Shown in pieces: positions 8,629-18,233 of a stretch of 64,000 nt of DNA. The position numbers were made by a program, and so were the translations under genes. The stretch is taken from positions 62,001 through 126,000 of the forward strand of contig NZ_SSBI01000005.1 in the NCBI RefSeq assembly GCF_004795015.1, in the 5' to 3' direction. Below the pieces are notes generated by a model, which saw nothing but the letters and a program-made list of their open reading frames with translations, was not told where the DNA came from and did not search any database. Numbering within the stretch: the first letter of the stretch is position 1; every line of letters begins with the position of its first letter. The stretch comes from Streptomyces sp. A1277. Its GTDB lineage: Bacteria; Actinomycetota; Actinomycetes; Streptomycetales; Streptomycetaceae.

Positions 8629-10116
8629 GTGGCTCCGCGCAACGTCCTGTTCCTGATGACCGACCAGCACCGGACCGACACCCTGGGCTGTTACGGCAAC
8701 CCGCTCGTCGACACCCCCGCCCTGGACGCCCTGGCGGCCGAGGGGACCCGTTTTGACCGCTTCTACACCCCGACCGCCATCTGCACCCCGGCCCGCGCCT
8801 CCCTGGCCACCGGCCTCCACCCGTTCCGCCACGGCATGCTCAACAACCCCGAGCGCAACGGCGGCAGCAAGGACGAGCTGTCCGACGAAACCCCCATGCT
8901 CTGGCGCCAGTTGACGGACCAGGGTTACGCGGTCGGCCATGTCGGCAAATGGCACATCGGCCGCGAGCGCGGCCCCGAGTTCTACGGCCTGGACGGCGAG
9001 CACCTGCCCGGCGCGCTCAACCCCGTACACCACCCCTCGTACGAGAAGTGGCTCGACGACAACGGCTTCCCGCCCTTCGCGGTGCGCGAGCCCGTCTTCG
9101 GGACCGCCGCCAACGGCACCGGACGCGGCCACCTCATCGCCGGACGGCTCCAGCAGCCCGCCGAAGCCACCATCGAGGCATTCCTCACCGACCGCGCACT
9201 CGGCCTGCTGGACCGCTACGCCGCCGACTGGAAGGCGACCGGCAAGCCGTTCATGCTCTCCTGCCACTGGTACGGCCCGCATCTGCCCTACCTGATCCCC
9301 GACCACTACTACGACCTCTACGACCCCGCCGACGTACCCCTGCCCGCGTCCATGGCGGAGACCTTCGCGGGAAAGCCCGAGGTGCAGCGCCAGTACAGCG
9401 CCTACTGGTCCTCCGACGACTTCGACGCCGACGCCTGGCGCAAGCTCATCGCCGTTTACTGGGGCTACGTCACGATGATCGACCACCAGGCCGGACGCAT
9501 CATCGAGGCGCTGAAGGGCCACGGCCTGTGGGACGACACCGCGGTCTTCTTCACCGCGGACCACGGCGAGTTCACCGGCGCCCACCGGCTCAACGACAAG
9601 GGCCCGGCGATGTACGAGGACATCTACAACATCCCCGGCATCGCCCGCGTCCCCGGCGCTCCCGCCCAGGTCAACGACGACTTCGCCACCCTCATCGACC
9701 TCAACCCGACCATCCTCGAACTGGCCGGCGCACCCGTGCCCGAACTGTGCGACGGCACCAGCCTGCTGCCCCTGCTGCACGGTGAGGAGGCGGGCGGCAC
9801 CCGCGACGAGGTCGTCACCGAATTCCACGGCCACCACTTCCCGTACTCCCAGCGCATGATCCGCGACCGGCGCCACAAGCTGGTCCACAACCCGGAGAGC
9901 GTGCACGAGCTGTACGACCTGGAAACCGACCCGCACGAACTGCACAACGTGTACGAGGCGCCCGCCTACGCGGAGGTCCGCCGCGACCTCACCGTCCGGC
10001 TCTACCGCGAACTGCTGCGCCGCGGCGACCCCGCCTACACCTGGATGAGCTACATGGCCGACATCGGCGGCGGCCGGGCGGCCGACGTCGACGGGGTCGC
10101 GGAGGAAGTGGCATGA
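8629..10116 (+). CDS. Cysteine-type sulfatase, cytoplasmic
   Basis: A 495-residue enzyme of the alkaline-phosphatase superfamily that hydrolyses sulfate esters. The formylglycine signature C-x-P-x-R is present as [12 protein letters not shown] near residue 50. Metal ligands are seen in [14 protein letters not shown] at the N-terminus and [11 protein letters not shown] near 308, and the HVGKWHIG motif follows near 103. There is no signal peptide or lipobox, so its substrate must be imported. The GTG start has GAAAGGG upstream. Its stop overlaps the transporter permease start (ATGA), tying desulfation to uptake. The sulfated compound cannot be named from sequence alone. Confidence 0.93.
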   Translation: MAPRNVLFLMTDQHRTDTLGCYGNPLVDTPALDALAAEGTRFDRFYTPTAICTPARASLATGLHPFRHGMLNNPERNGGSKDELSDETPMLWRQLTDQGYAVGHVGKWHIGRERGPEFYGLDGEHLPGALNPVHHPSYEKWLDDNGFPPFAVREPVFGTAANGTGRGHLIAGRLQQPAEATIEAFLTDRALGLLDRYAADWKATGKPFMLSCHWYGPHLPYLIPDHYYDLYDPADVPLPASMAETFAGKPEVQRQYSAYWSSDDFDADAWRKLIAVYWGYVTMIDHQAGRIIEALKGHGLWDDTAVFFTADHGEFTGAHRLNDKGPAMYEDIYNIPGIARVPGAPAQVNDDFATLIDLNPTILELAGAPVPELCDGTSLLPLLHGEEAGGTRDEVVTEFHGHHFPYSQRMIRDRRHKLVHNPESVHELYDLETDPHELHNVYEAPAYAEVRRDLTVRLYRELLRRGDPAYTWMSYMADIGGGRAADVDGVAEEVA

Positions 10117-10976
10117 GCGTGCAGGACAAGACCCGCGCACCGCACCGGACGAAACCACCGGGACCACCGGCCACCAGGCCATCGGCCTCCGAACGCGCAC
10201 CGGGCAAGGGTGCGAAGAAGCGCGGCACGGGCCGGCTCACCTCCGTACTCCTCGGCCTCGCCTCCGCAGCCCTCGGGCTGCTCGCCTGGACCGTCCTCGC
10301 GAACAGCGGCGTCGACGGCTTCCCCGGACCCGTCGCCGTGGGCCGCCGCGCGGCTGAACTCATCGCCGACGGCACGCTGTTCGAGGACGCGGGCGCCAGC
10401 CTGAAGCGCGTGCTCATCGGCTACGTCCTCGGTGTCGCCCTCGCGGTACCCGTCGGATTCGTCATGGGCTGGTACCCGGTCGTCCGCAGGCTGATCGAGC
10501 CCTGGCTGCAGTTCTTCCGCATGGTGCCACCGCTCGCGATCATCCCGCTCGCCATCGTCCTCATGGGCATCGACGAGACCCCCAAGATCTTCGTGATCTT
10601 CCTGGCCTCGTTCCTGTCCTGCGTCGTCTCCACCTTCCAGGGCGTCGTCGCCGTCGACGTCACCCTCGTCAACGCGGCACGGGTCCTCGGCGCCCGCGAC
10701 CCGCAGGTCTTCCTCGGCGTCGTCGTGCCCGCCTCCACCCCGTTCATCCTGGTCGGCATGCGCATCGGGCTCGGCGCCTCCTGGGCCACCGTCGTCGCCG
10801 CCGAACTCATCGCCGCCCAGGGCGGCCTCGGCTTCCGGATGCAGCAGGCGCAGCTCTACTACGACCTGCCGACCATCTTCGTCCAGCTCATCGCGATCGG
10901 CGCGATCGGACTCGCCATGGACCGGCTGCTGCTCCTCGCCGAGCGCCGGCTCACCCACTGGCAGGAACGGCGGTAG
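10113..10976 (+). CDS. ABC transporter permease, taurine/sulfonate/sulfate-ester type
   Basis: A 287-residue inner-membrane permease of the SsuC/TauC/NrtB family. After a charged N-terminal tail of about 45 residues come roughly six membrane spans. The cytoplasmic coupling loop, [22 protein letters not shown], is visible near residue 190 (A-x3-G-x9 pattern). Translationally coupled to the sulfatase by an ATGA overlap and followed 3 nt later by the ATPase. By family it takes up small oxidised-sulfur compounds; in Pseudomonas a related system (atsRBC) imports sulfate esters for a cytoplasmic arylsulfatase, the closest functional precedent. Confidence 0.88.
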   Translation: MSVQDKTRAPHRTKPPGPPATRPSASERAPGKGAKKRGTGRLTSVLLGLASAALGLLAWTVLANSGVDGFPGPVAVGRRAAELIADGTLFEDAGASLKRVLIGYVLGVALAVPVGFVMGWYPVVRRLIEPWLQFFRMVPPLAIIPLAIVLMGIDETPKIFVIFLASFLSCVVSTFQGVVAVDVTLVNAARVLGARDPQVFLGVVVPASTPFILVGMRIGLGASWATVVAAELIAAQGGLGFRMQQAQLYYDLPTIFVQLIAIGAIGLAMDRLLLLAERRLTHWQERR

Positions 10977-10979
10977 CCC

Positions 10980-11762
10980 ATGCCCACCATCAACTTCCAC
11001 GACGTGACGAAGGACTTCGCCGTCAAAAACGGCGGATTCCTCGCTCTGGACCATGTCGGCCTGGACATCGAGGACGGCGAGTTCGTCACCGTCGTCGGCC
11101 CGTCCGGCTGCGGCAAGAGCACCCTGATGAACATCGCCGCCGGACTCCTCGACGCCACCGACGGCGAGGTCGTGGTCGACGGCGTCCCCGTCAGCGGCCC
11201 CGCCCCCGAACGCGGCGTCATCTTCCAGCAGTACGCGCTCTTCCCCTGGATGACCGTCGCCGCCAACGTCGAGTACGGGCTGAAGGTCGCCGGGGTCAAG
11301 AAGGACGAGCGCCGCCGCAGGGCCCGCGAGGTCATCGAACTCGTCGGCCTCACCGACTTCGCCGACTCCCTGCCCAAGACCCTCTCCGGCGGCATGAAAC
11401 AGCGCTGCGCCATCGCCCGCGCCTACGCAGTGGACCCCAAGGTCCTCCTGATGGACGAACCCTTCGGCGCACTCGACTCCCTCACCCGGGTCCGGATGCA
11501 GGAATCGCTCCTGGACACCTGGGGCCGCGACCGGCGCACCGTCATGTTCATCACCCACGACGTGGACGAGGCGGTCTTCCTCGCCAACCGCGTCGTCGTC
11601 ATGGCGGCCCGCCCCGGCCGCATCCACACCGTCATCCCGGTCACGCTGCCCTACCCGCGTACCGAGGAGCAGCGCCTGTCGCCCGAGTTCGCCGCACTGC
11701 GCGCCCAGGTGTGGCACGCCGTGCACCACCAGCCCGCCCCGCTCGAAGGAATCGCGTCATGA
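10980..11762 (+). CDS. ABC transporter ATP-binding protein, SsuB/TauB type
   Basis: A 260-residue nucleotide-binding subunit. Walker A is GPSGCGKST (about residue 40), the Q-loop FQQYALFPWMT near 83, the signature LSGGMKQR near 136, and Walker B LLMDEPFGALD near 157, followed by the switch histidine in FITHDVDEA. All catalytic residues are intact. It powers the neighbouring permease; its stop codon overlaps the start of the binding-protein gene (ATGA), so the three transporter genes are translated as a chain. Confidence 0.93.
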   Translation: MPTINFHDVTKDFAVKNGGFLALDHVGLDIEDGEFVTVVGPSGCGKSTLMNIAAGLLDATDGEVVVDGVPVSGPAPERGVIFQQYALFPWMTVAANVEYGLKVAGVKKDERRRRAREVIELVGLTDFADSLPKTLSGGMKQRCAIARAYAVDPKVLLMDEPFGALDSLTRVRMQESLLDTWGRDRRTVMFITHDVDEAVFLANRVVVMAARPGRIHTVIPVTLPYPRTEEQRLSPEFAALRAQVWHAVHHQPAPLEGIAS

Positions 11763-12784
11763 AGTCGATCCGTGCCGCCCGCCGCCGTGCGGCGGGCCTG
11801 TTCCTCGCCCTGGCCCTCGTCTCCACCGCCGCCGGCTGCGGGGACGACTCCTCGGACGCCGCCGACGGCTCGAAGAAGGTGAGTTTCGGCTACATCGCCG
11901 ACTACAGCGGCTCCGTCGCCCTGGCCGTCGCCCGGAAACAGGGGCTGTGGAAGAAGGCGGGCGTCACCCCCGAGCTCAAGGTCTTCACCAACGGGCCGCT
12001 CCAGGTCCAGGCCCTGGGCACCGGCAACCTGGACTTCGGCTACCTCGGCCCCGGCGCCCTGTGGCTGCCCGCCTCCGGCAAGGCGTCCATCGTCTCGGTG
12101 AACATGCTGGGCCTCGCCGACCGGGTCATCGCCCGGCCCGGCTCCGGCATCGAGAAGCCCGCCGACCTCAAGGGCAAGAAGGTCGCCGTCGCCGAAGGCA
12201 CCTCCGGCGACATGATCCTCAACCTGGCCCTCAGCGAGGCCGGGCTGAAGCCGGACGACATCACCAAGGTCGCCATGGACGCCTCGACCGTCGTCACGGC
12301 GTTCTCCTCCGGCCAGGTCGACGCCGCCGCCACCTGGTACCCGCTGATCGACACGATGAAGAAGAAGGTCCCCGACCTCAAGGAGATCAGCCGGACCGAG
12401 GACTACTACCCGAAGCTGACCTTCCCGAATGTCTTCGTCACCCAGCCGAAGCTCGCCTCCGGCGACCCCGAACTCGTCAAGAAGGTGACCGGGGTCCTCA
12501 AGGAGGCCGACGACTGGATCGCGGCCCACCCCGAGGAGTCGGAGACCGTCGCCGCCGACTTCCTGAAGCTGCCGGCCGGGCAGCTCAAGGGCTCCACGAA
12601 GTACGTGAAGATCCTGCCCTCCGACGAGCTGGCGAAGCTCACCCGGGACGGCACGGTCGACGGCTGGTTCGACGAACTGGCCGCCAACTTCCACCGGATG
12701 GGCAAGCTGCCCGACCCGGGCAAGGCCAAGGACTACTACCTCGGCGACCTCTACGCCGCAGCCGGAAAGGCGGACCGCTCATGA
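11759..12784 (+). CDS. ABC transporter substrate-binding lipoprotein, SsuA/TauA-like
   Basis: A 341-residue lipoprotein: a basic, hydrophobic signal peptide ends in the lipobox STAAGC (Cys near residue 23), then a Ser/Asp-rich tether. The mature part has the NMT1/SsuA-like fold markers, FGYIADYSGSVALAVARKQG and LDFGYLGPGALWLPASG, seen in sulfonate, nitrate and aromatic-acid binders. The ATG at 11759 is preferred because it overlaps the ATPase stop and gives a complete signal peptide. Its stop overlaps the DUF4838 gene. It should capture the sulfated or sulfonated solute delivered to the sulfatase. Confidence 0.9.
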   Translation: MKSIRAARRRAAGLFLALALVSTAAGCGDDSSDAADGSKKVSFGYIADYSGSVALAVARKQGLWKKAGVTPELKVFTNGPLQVQALGTGNLDFGYLGPGALWLPASGKASIVSVNMLGLADRVIARPGSGIEKPADLKGKKVAVAEGTSGDMILNLALSEAGLKPDDITKVAMDASTVVTAFSSGQVDAAATWYPLIDTMKKKVPDLKEISRTEDYYPKLTFPNVFVTQPKLASGDPELVKKVTGVLKEADDWIAAHPEESETVAADFLKLPAGQLKGSTKYVKILPSDELAKLTRDGTVDGWFDELAANFHRMGKLPDPGKAKDYYLGDLYAAAGKADRS

Positions 12785-15039
12785 ACGACTCGCCGCACAA
12801 CGACCCCACCACCGCACCGGACGGGGTGAGACGGCGCGGCTTCCTCGTCGGAGCGGCCGGGCTCGCCGGGGCCGCCCTCCTCGCCGGGACCACCGCCACA
12901 GAGGCCGCCGCCGCGGCCGGCGGCCCGCTCCGGGTGACCTCCGGCGGGCGGGCCCGCGCCTCGGTCCTGTGGTGGGGCGGCGGCAGCGCCGGGTTCGCCG
13001 CCGCCGAACTGCGCGACTACCTCCGCGCGATCACCGGCGTCCGCCTCCCGCTGCGCGCCGTCCCCGCCCCGGCCGCCGCACCCGAGGGCGTCACCGGCCT
13101 GGTGGCCCTGCACACCGGGACCGGCGGCGGCCGGATCACCGCCGGCCGCCTCGCCGACGCCGGACGCGAACTCGCCGGCGCCCCCGAGGACTCCTTCACC
13201 CTGCTCGGCGACAACACCTGCCTCCTGCTGACCGGCCACGGCGACCGGGCCCCGCTGTACGCGGTGTACGCCCTCCTGGAACGGGCCGGCGTCCGCTTCT
13301 TCGCCCCCGCCTACCCCGCGTACGAGGGCCACCACGAACACGTACCCGCCACCCGCGACCTCGCCCTGCCGGCCGTACGCCATACCGACCGGCCCGCCAC
13401 CGGGCTGCGGCGGCAGTACGCCGAGGAGGGGTTCAGCCACACCGCCGCGAGCCTGCCGCCGCTGCTCGACTGGATGGCCAAGAACCGGCTCAACACCTTC
13501 GTCCACCCGACCGACTACCTGGGCCTGGGCGTCACCGCGTACGACAAAGTGCGCGGCGTACTGGCCCGGGAGGCCGGGAAACGGGGCCTGCGGATCGAGA
13601 CCGGCGGCCACGGCTACGACAGCTTCCTGCCGAAGGCCGCCTACCCGCAGTTCTACGAGTCCGGCGGGCCGGTCTTCGACATCTACAACCCCGAAGCGCT
13701 CGACGCCTACGTGGGCAAGGTCGTCGCCTTCCTCCGGGAGCGCCCGGAGATCACGGTCTTCGACTGCTGGCCCCCGGACGTCGGCGCCTTCCAGAAGCCG
13801 GTCCTCGACCGGTACGGCACCGCGTCCAACGCCGAGTCGGTGGTGGTCAACGAACTGGCCCGGGTACTGCGCCAGGAGCTGCCCGGCGTCCGGGTCGAAC
13901 GGATCGCGTACGCCTCCACGGTGCGCCCGCCCGACGCGGACCACGCGAGCGACCCCGAGGTCATCGTGGACTTCGCCGCCTACTCCCGGAACTACGACGG
14001 CCACATCGGCGACCCGGCCGTCAAGGCCAACGTCCCCTTCGCGGACGCGCTGCGAGCCTGGCGGACCACGCACAGCGGCCCGCTCGCCATGTACGAGTAC
14101 TACCGGCGCTACCGCTGGCGCAGCCTGCCCGTGCACCCGCTGGCCACCATCGCGGGCGACGTCGCCTTCGAGGCGGGGCTCGGGCTCGACGGGATCGGCA
14201 TGTACAGCGAGCCCGGCGACTGGATCACGTACGAGCACGTGCAGAGCCTGGTCGCCGCGCTGGCCTGGGACGGCTCCCTCGACGCGGAGGCGTTCCTCGA
14301 CGGGTACCTGCACGCCCGCTTCGGGGACCGGGCGGTGCCCGCCATGCGCCGCTACTACGACCTGACGCGCCTGGACCCGGACACGCACGCCGCCGCAGCG
14401 CTCAGCACCGCGTACGGGCAGGCCCGTGCGGCGCTGCGGGAGGCGGCCGGGCAGGTGACGGGCGCCGCGCCCCGCACGGTCCTGGACCGGCTGACCCGCA
14501 ACGCCGACATCGCCCTCGCCGACATGCGGATCGGCCTGGCACCGGCGGCCGGCGCCGAACTCGACGCCGCACGCCGGGAGTACCGCGCGCTGGTTCACCG
14601 CAACCGGTTCAACGGCGTCTGCCTGCCCAACATGCAGGCGTGGTGGCGCTGGAACGGGCCGCAGGGCCAGACACCGTACGACGACGCGAAGATCCGGCAG
14701 GACGTCGTCGACACCTACGCGAGCCCGGCCGCCGGCTTCGGCGACCCGGGGACTCTGGTGCTGGAGCGGGGCGGCGACGCGATCCGGCTCGACGTGGAGG
14801 CCCAGGACGTGGACTTCACCGGCCACACCGTCCACTGGACGGCCACCGCACCCGAGGGCGTCCGCGTGGAGCCGTCCCACGGCACGCTGAAGGTGCGCGG
14901 GACCCGGGGCGACGCCCAGCGGGTCGCGGTGAGCGCCGCACCGGACGCCGCGGCCGGTACGCGGCCGATCACGCTGGACTTCCGCCTCGCCGACGGCACC
15001 CGGCTCGTCGCCTCCCAGGTGGTGGCCGACATCCGCTGA
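12781..15039 (+). CDS. Tat-exported DUF4838 protein, putative glycoside hydrolase
   Basis: A 752-residue protein with a twin-arginine signal (RRRGFLVGAAGLAGAALL, residues 17-34) and an Ala-rich cleavage region. Residues about 40-150 resemble the alpha-glucuronidase/hexosaminidase accessory N-domain (AAELRDYLRAITG, LYAVYALLERAGVRFFAP). A TIM-barrel-like core with DUF4838 motifs follows (YEYYRRYRWRSLPVHPL, GIGMYSEPGDW), and a small beta domain ends the protein. DUF4838 proteins accompany polysaccharide-degrading loci but have no assigned reaction that I know of. The ATGA overlap with the binding-protein gene places it firmly in the sulfatase operon. Extracellular glycan cleavage is inference. 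Confidence 0.82.
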   Translation: MNDSPHNDPTTAPDGVRRRGFLVGAAGLAGAALLAGTTATEAAAAAGGPLRVTSGGRARASVLWWGGGSAGFAAAELRDYLRAITGVRLPLRAVPAPAAAPEGVTGLVALHTGTGGGRITAGRLADAGRELAGAPEDSFTLLGDNTCLLLTGHGDRAPLYAVYALLERAGVRFFAPAYPAYEGHHEHVPATRDLALPAVRHTDRPATGLRRQYAEEGFSHTAASLPPLLDWMAKNRLNTFVHPTDYLGLGVTAYDKVRGVLAREAGKRGLRIETGGHGYDSFLPKAAYPQFYESGGPVFDIYNPEALDAYVGKVVAFLRERPEITVFDCWPPDVGAFQKPVLDRYGTASNAESVVVNELARVLRQELPGVRVERIAYASTVRPPDADHASDPEVIVDFAAYSRNYDGHIGDPAVKANVPFADALRAWRTTHSGPLAMYEYYRRYRWRSLPVHPLATIAGDVAFEAGLGLDGIGMYSEPGDWITYEHVQSLVAALAWDGSLDAEAFLDGYLHARFGDRAVPAMRRYYDLTRLDPDTHAAAALSTAYGQARAALREAAGQVTGAAPRTVLDRLTRNADIALADMRIGLAPAAGAELDAARREYRALVHRNRFNGVCLPNMQAWWRWNGPQGQTPYDDAKIRQDVVDTYASPAAGFGDPGTLVLERGGDAIRLDVEAQDVDFTGHTVHWTATAPEGVRVEPSHGTLKVRGTRGDAQRVAVSAAPDAAAGTRPITLDFRLADGTRLVASQVVADIR

Positions 15040-15112
15040 CCCGCACGGCGCAGCACCACCGGCTCCACGGCCCACGGACCCGCACCATGAGCACACCAGC
15101 GAAAGGGCGTCC

Positions 15113-18100
15113 ATGACACACCACCCCCACCCGCCGCGCACGCGGTCGCGCCTGTTACGGCGGCGCGCGGTCGTCGGCGGCCTGGCCACCGGACTCGCGC
15201 TGTCCCTGTTCTCCCCGTCCCCGGTCTCCGCCCACCCCGCGCCGCAGGCCGGGCCGGCGGCGGCCGCCGAAGCCACCACCCACCGCTTCCCCGGCGACGA
15301 CCACCGCGCCCACACCGTCACCTGGGACGAGAAGTCCCTCAAGATCGACGGGGAGCGGCTGGTCGTCTGGTCCGGGGAGTTCCACTACTGGCGGCTGCCC
15401 AGCCCCGACCAGTGGCGCGACGTCCTGCAGAAGCTCAAGGCGTCGGGCTTCAACGCCGTCTCGCTGTACTTCTTCTGGGGCTACCACTCCTCGAAGCCGG
15501 GCTCCTACGACTTCAGCGGCGTCCGCGACATCGACCGGCTCCTGACCATGGCCGAGCAGGAGGGCCTGTACGTCATCGCCCGCCCCGGCCCGTACATCAA
15601 CGCCGAGGTGAGCATGGGCGGCCTGCCGCCGTACATGAGCACCTACGCGGGCGAGCAGCGCACCGCCGATCCGCAGAACCTGGCGGCCGACCTGGAGTGG
15701 CTGAAGGCCGTCAACGGCATCATCGGCCGGCACCAGATCACCGACGGCGGCGGCAGCGTCATCGCCTACCAGGTCGAGAACGAACAGATCGACAACTCCG
15801 CCGCGCACGTCGACTACATCGAGAAGCTGCAGAGCGCGGTCGTCCAACAGGGCATCACCGTGCCGCTGTTCCACAACGACTACGGCAACGGGCACGGCTG
15901 GAACGTGCCCGGCGGCCCCGGCGGTTCCAAGCTCGGCCTGTACGCCTTCGACACCTACCCGCTGGGCTTCGACTGCGCCGGCGGCCGGGGCAAGCTGAGC
16001 GACTACGAGACCCGGGTACGCGGCTACTCGCCCTCCACCCCGGTCTTCATCGCCGAGGGCCAGGGCGGCGCGTTCACCGCGTGGGGCCGCGACTTCCAGA
16101 CCGACGAGTGCGCGAAGTTCACGGACGAGGCGTTCACCCGCCAGTTCGCCGTGAACAACCTCGCCAACGGGGCCACCCTCTCCAACACCTACATGGAGTA
16201 CGGCGGCACCAACTGGGGCTGGACCGGCGACCCCGGCTCCGGCTTCACCTCGTACGACTACGGGGCGGCGATCTCCGAGAACCGCGCGATCACGCCGAAG
16301 CTCGCCGTCCAGAAGGAATTCGGCTACCTGCAGAGCGCGGTGAAGCCGATCGCCTCCGCCCAGCCCGACACCGCCCCCGACCTCACCGTCACGGGCGGCG
16401 GCCCGGTCAGGGCCCAGCAGCGCCGCTCCACCGAGCGGGCCGACGACACGTCCGTCTCGGGCCACGGCATGCGGCTCATCACGCTGCGCCACCCCGACTC
16501 CAACGACACCACGACCAGCCGTGTCACCTTCCCCCTGGACCTGACCGGCGACGGCGGCTACGCGCGGGTCCCGCAGAAGCCGGACACCGCGATCACGGTG
16601 GACGGACGGGACGCCACCACCCTCGTGGCGGACTACGCCTTCGGATCGCACCGGCTCGTCTACTCCACCTCCCAGCTCCTCACCCAGCTGACCGCCGGAC
16701 GCGATCTGCTCGTCCTCGACGGCGCCAAGGGCACGGACGGCGAGACCGTCCTGCGCTACGCGAAGCGGCCGAAGGTCACCGCGGTGGACGGGACACCCGT
16801 CGAGACCACCTGGGACCCGGTCCGCAAGGACCTCCGGCTCGACTACACGCACGGCGGCAGCCGCACCGTGCGCATCACGGGCGGCGGCGGCCGGGACCTC
16901 ACCGTCGTGATCGGCGACCGGGACGGCGTCGCGGACATCTGGCAGCTCGACGCGGGCAGCGGCCGGGCGCTGGTCATCGGCCCGGAACTCGCCCGGACCG
17001 CCCGCGTGACGGGGACCCGGCTCGACCTCACCGGCGACACCCGCGAGGCCGGCCCGCTCAGGGTCTTCGCACCGGCCGGGGTGAAGACCCTGACCTGGAA
17101 CAAGCAGGCCGTGCGGGCGAAGCGGGACGCCTCCGGGGCGCTCGTCGCCCACCTGCCGGGCCCGGCGAAGGTGTCGGTGCCCGCCCTGGACACCTGGCGC
17201 ACCTCTGCCTCCGACCCCGAACGCACGGCGGACTTCGACGACTCGGCGTGGACGAAGGCGGACCGCACCACCGCCGCCAACACCCGGCACGGGCCCGGCG
17301 CGGCGTCCGGAGTCGTGCTGGACACGGACGAGTACGGCTTCCACGAGGGCGACACCTGGTACCGGGGCCACTACACGCCCACCGAGGCCGGCAGCACCGT
17401 GAAGGTCACGGTGAAGACCGGCACCGCCGGCCACGCACTGGTCTGGCTCGACGGCCACTACCTCGGCGCCCAGGGCGACGGCACCGGCACCTACGCCGTC
17501 CCCGAGGGCCTGGCGGAGCCGGGCAGGCCCGCCGTGCTGGCGATCCTGGTACGGAACATGGGCCAGTACGAGGACTGGAGCTCCGACGGCCGGTCCAAGG
17601 GCGGACGCGGCCTGGCCGACGTCGACATCGCCGGCGCCGGGAAGGCCGAGTGGCGCATCCAGGGCGCCGAAGGCGGCGACGAGCCGGCCGACACCGCGCG
17701 CGGGCTCTACAACAACGGGGGTCTGTACGGGGAGCGCTTGGGCTGGCACCTTCCGGGCGCGCCGGACGCGTCGTGGGCGCGCACCGGCTCGCTCAAGAGC
17801 GACCGGCCGGGCGTGCGGTGGTACCGCAGCACGGTCCGGCTCGACCTGCCGAAGGGCGCCGACACCGCGCTCGCGCTGCGGATCGAGGACGCCGGAGGCC
17901 GGACCGGAAAGTACCGCGTCCAGATCTTCGTCAACGGCTGGAACACCGGTCAGTACGTCAACAACGTGGGCCCGCAACAGGAGTTCGTCATCCCGTCCGG
18001 CTTCCTGAAGCCGCACGGCGAGAACACCGTCGCGCTGGCGGTCACCGCCGAGCAGAGCGGCGTCGGCCCCGACGCGGTGCGGCTGGTGAACCAGGGCACC

Positions 18101-18166
18101 GTTCTCGGCGGCGTCGCCGGACAGCAGAACGCGGCACCGGACTACGCGGCCCTCGCCGCCCGGTAG
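15113..18166 (+). CDS. Secreted GH35 beta-galactosidase
   Basis: A 1017-residue exo-beta-galactosidase. An N-terminal Tat-type signal (RRRAVVGGLATGLAL) ends near SAHPA. The GH35 barrel spans about residues 60-400, with GEFHYWRLP at its start, the acid/base Glu in QVENEQ near 222 and the nucleophile in FIAEGQGG near 314. Beta-sandwich domains of the BetaGal_dom4_5 type follow, with WYRGHYTP near 755 and WYRSTVRLDLP near 903. It lies 73 bp after DUF4838 on the same strand. It releases terminal beta-galactose outside the cell, so a galactan or galactose-bearing glycan is the likely polymer. Confidence 0.93.
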   Translation: MTHHPHPPRTRSRLLRRRAVVGGLATGLALSLFSPSPVSAHPAPQAGPAAAAEATTHRFPGDDHRAHTVTWDEKSLKIDGERLVVWSGEFHYWRLPSPDQWRDVLQKLKASGFNAVSLYFFWGYHSSKPGSYDFSGVRDIDRLLTMAEQEGLYVIARPGPYINAEVSMGGLPPYMSTYAGEQRTADPQNLAADLEWLKAVNGIIGRHQITDGGGSVIAYQVENEQIDNSAAHVDYIEKLQSAVVQQGITVPLFHNDYGNGHGWNVPGGPGGSKLGLYAFDTYPLGFDCAGGRGKLSDYETRVRGYSPSTPVFIAEGQGGAFTAWGRDFQTDECAKFTDEAFTRQFAVNNLANGATLSNTYMEYGGTNWGWTGDPGSGFTSYDYGAAISENRAITPKLAVQKEFGYLQSAVKPIASAQPDTAPDLTVTGGGPVRAQQRRSTERADDTSVSGHGMRLITLRHPDSNDTTTSRVTFPLDLTGDGGYARVPQKPDTAITVDGRDATTLVADYAFGSHRLVYSTSQLLTQLTAGRDLLVLDGAKGTDGETVLRYAKRPKVTAVDGTPVETTWDPVRKDLRLDYTHGGSRTVRITGGGGRDLTVVIGDRDGVADIWQLDAGSGRALVIGPELARTARVTGTRLDLTGDTREAGPLRVFAPAGVKTLTWNKQAVRAKRDASGALVAHLPGPAKVSVPALDTWRTSASDPERTADFDDSAWTKADRTTAANTRHGPGAASGVVLDTDEYGFHEGDTWYRGHYTPTEAGSTVKVTVKTGTAGHALVWLDGHYLGAQGDGTGTYAVPEGLAEPGRPAVLAILVRNMGQYEDWSSDGRSKGGRGLADVDIAGAGKAEWRIQGAEGGDEPADTARGLYNNGGLYGERLGWHLPGAPDASWARTGSLKSDRPGVRWYRSTVRLDLPKGADTALALRIEDAGGRTGKYRVQIFVNGWNTGQYVNNVGPQQEFVIPSGFLKPHGENTVALAVTAEQSGVGPDAVRLVNQGTVLGGVAGQQNAAPDYAALAAR

Positions 18167-18172
18167 CGAAGG

Positions 18173-18214
18173 GTGCGCGCCCCGGAGGTCCGCCCGGACC
18201 ACCGGGGCGCGCAC
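18173..18214. terminator. Strong bidirectional terminator after GH35
   Basis: Perfect 13-bp arms (GTGCGCGCCCCGG and complement) enclose an inner GGTCC/GGACC stem. It lies between convergent GH35 and FBP genes and closes the sulfatase-galactosidase operon. Confidence 0.75.
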
Positions 18215-18233
18215 GGCCGCACCCGGGCCCCGC

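Noticed and set aside
12751..15342. Very long antisense open frame opposite DUF4838 and GH35 (also 15155-18214, 8596-10200 and 45908-48532)
   Set aside because: In very GC-rich DNA the opposite strand of a real gene stays open by codon bias. These frames have low-complexity Arg/Gly/Val-rich products and no family match.
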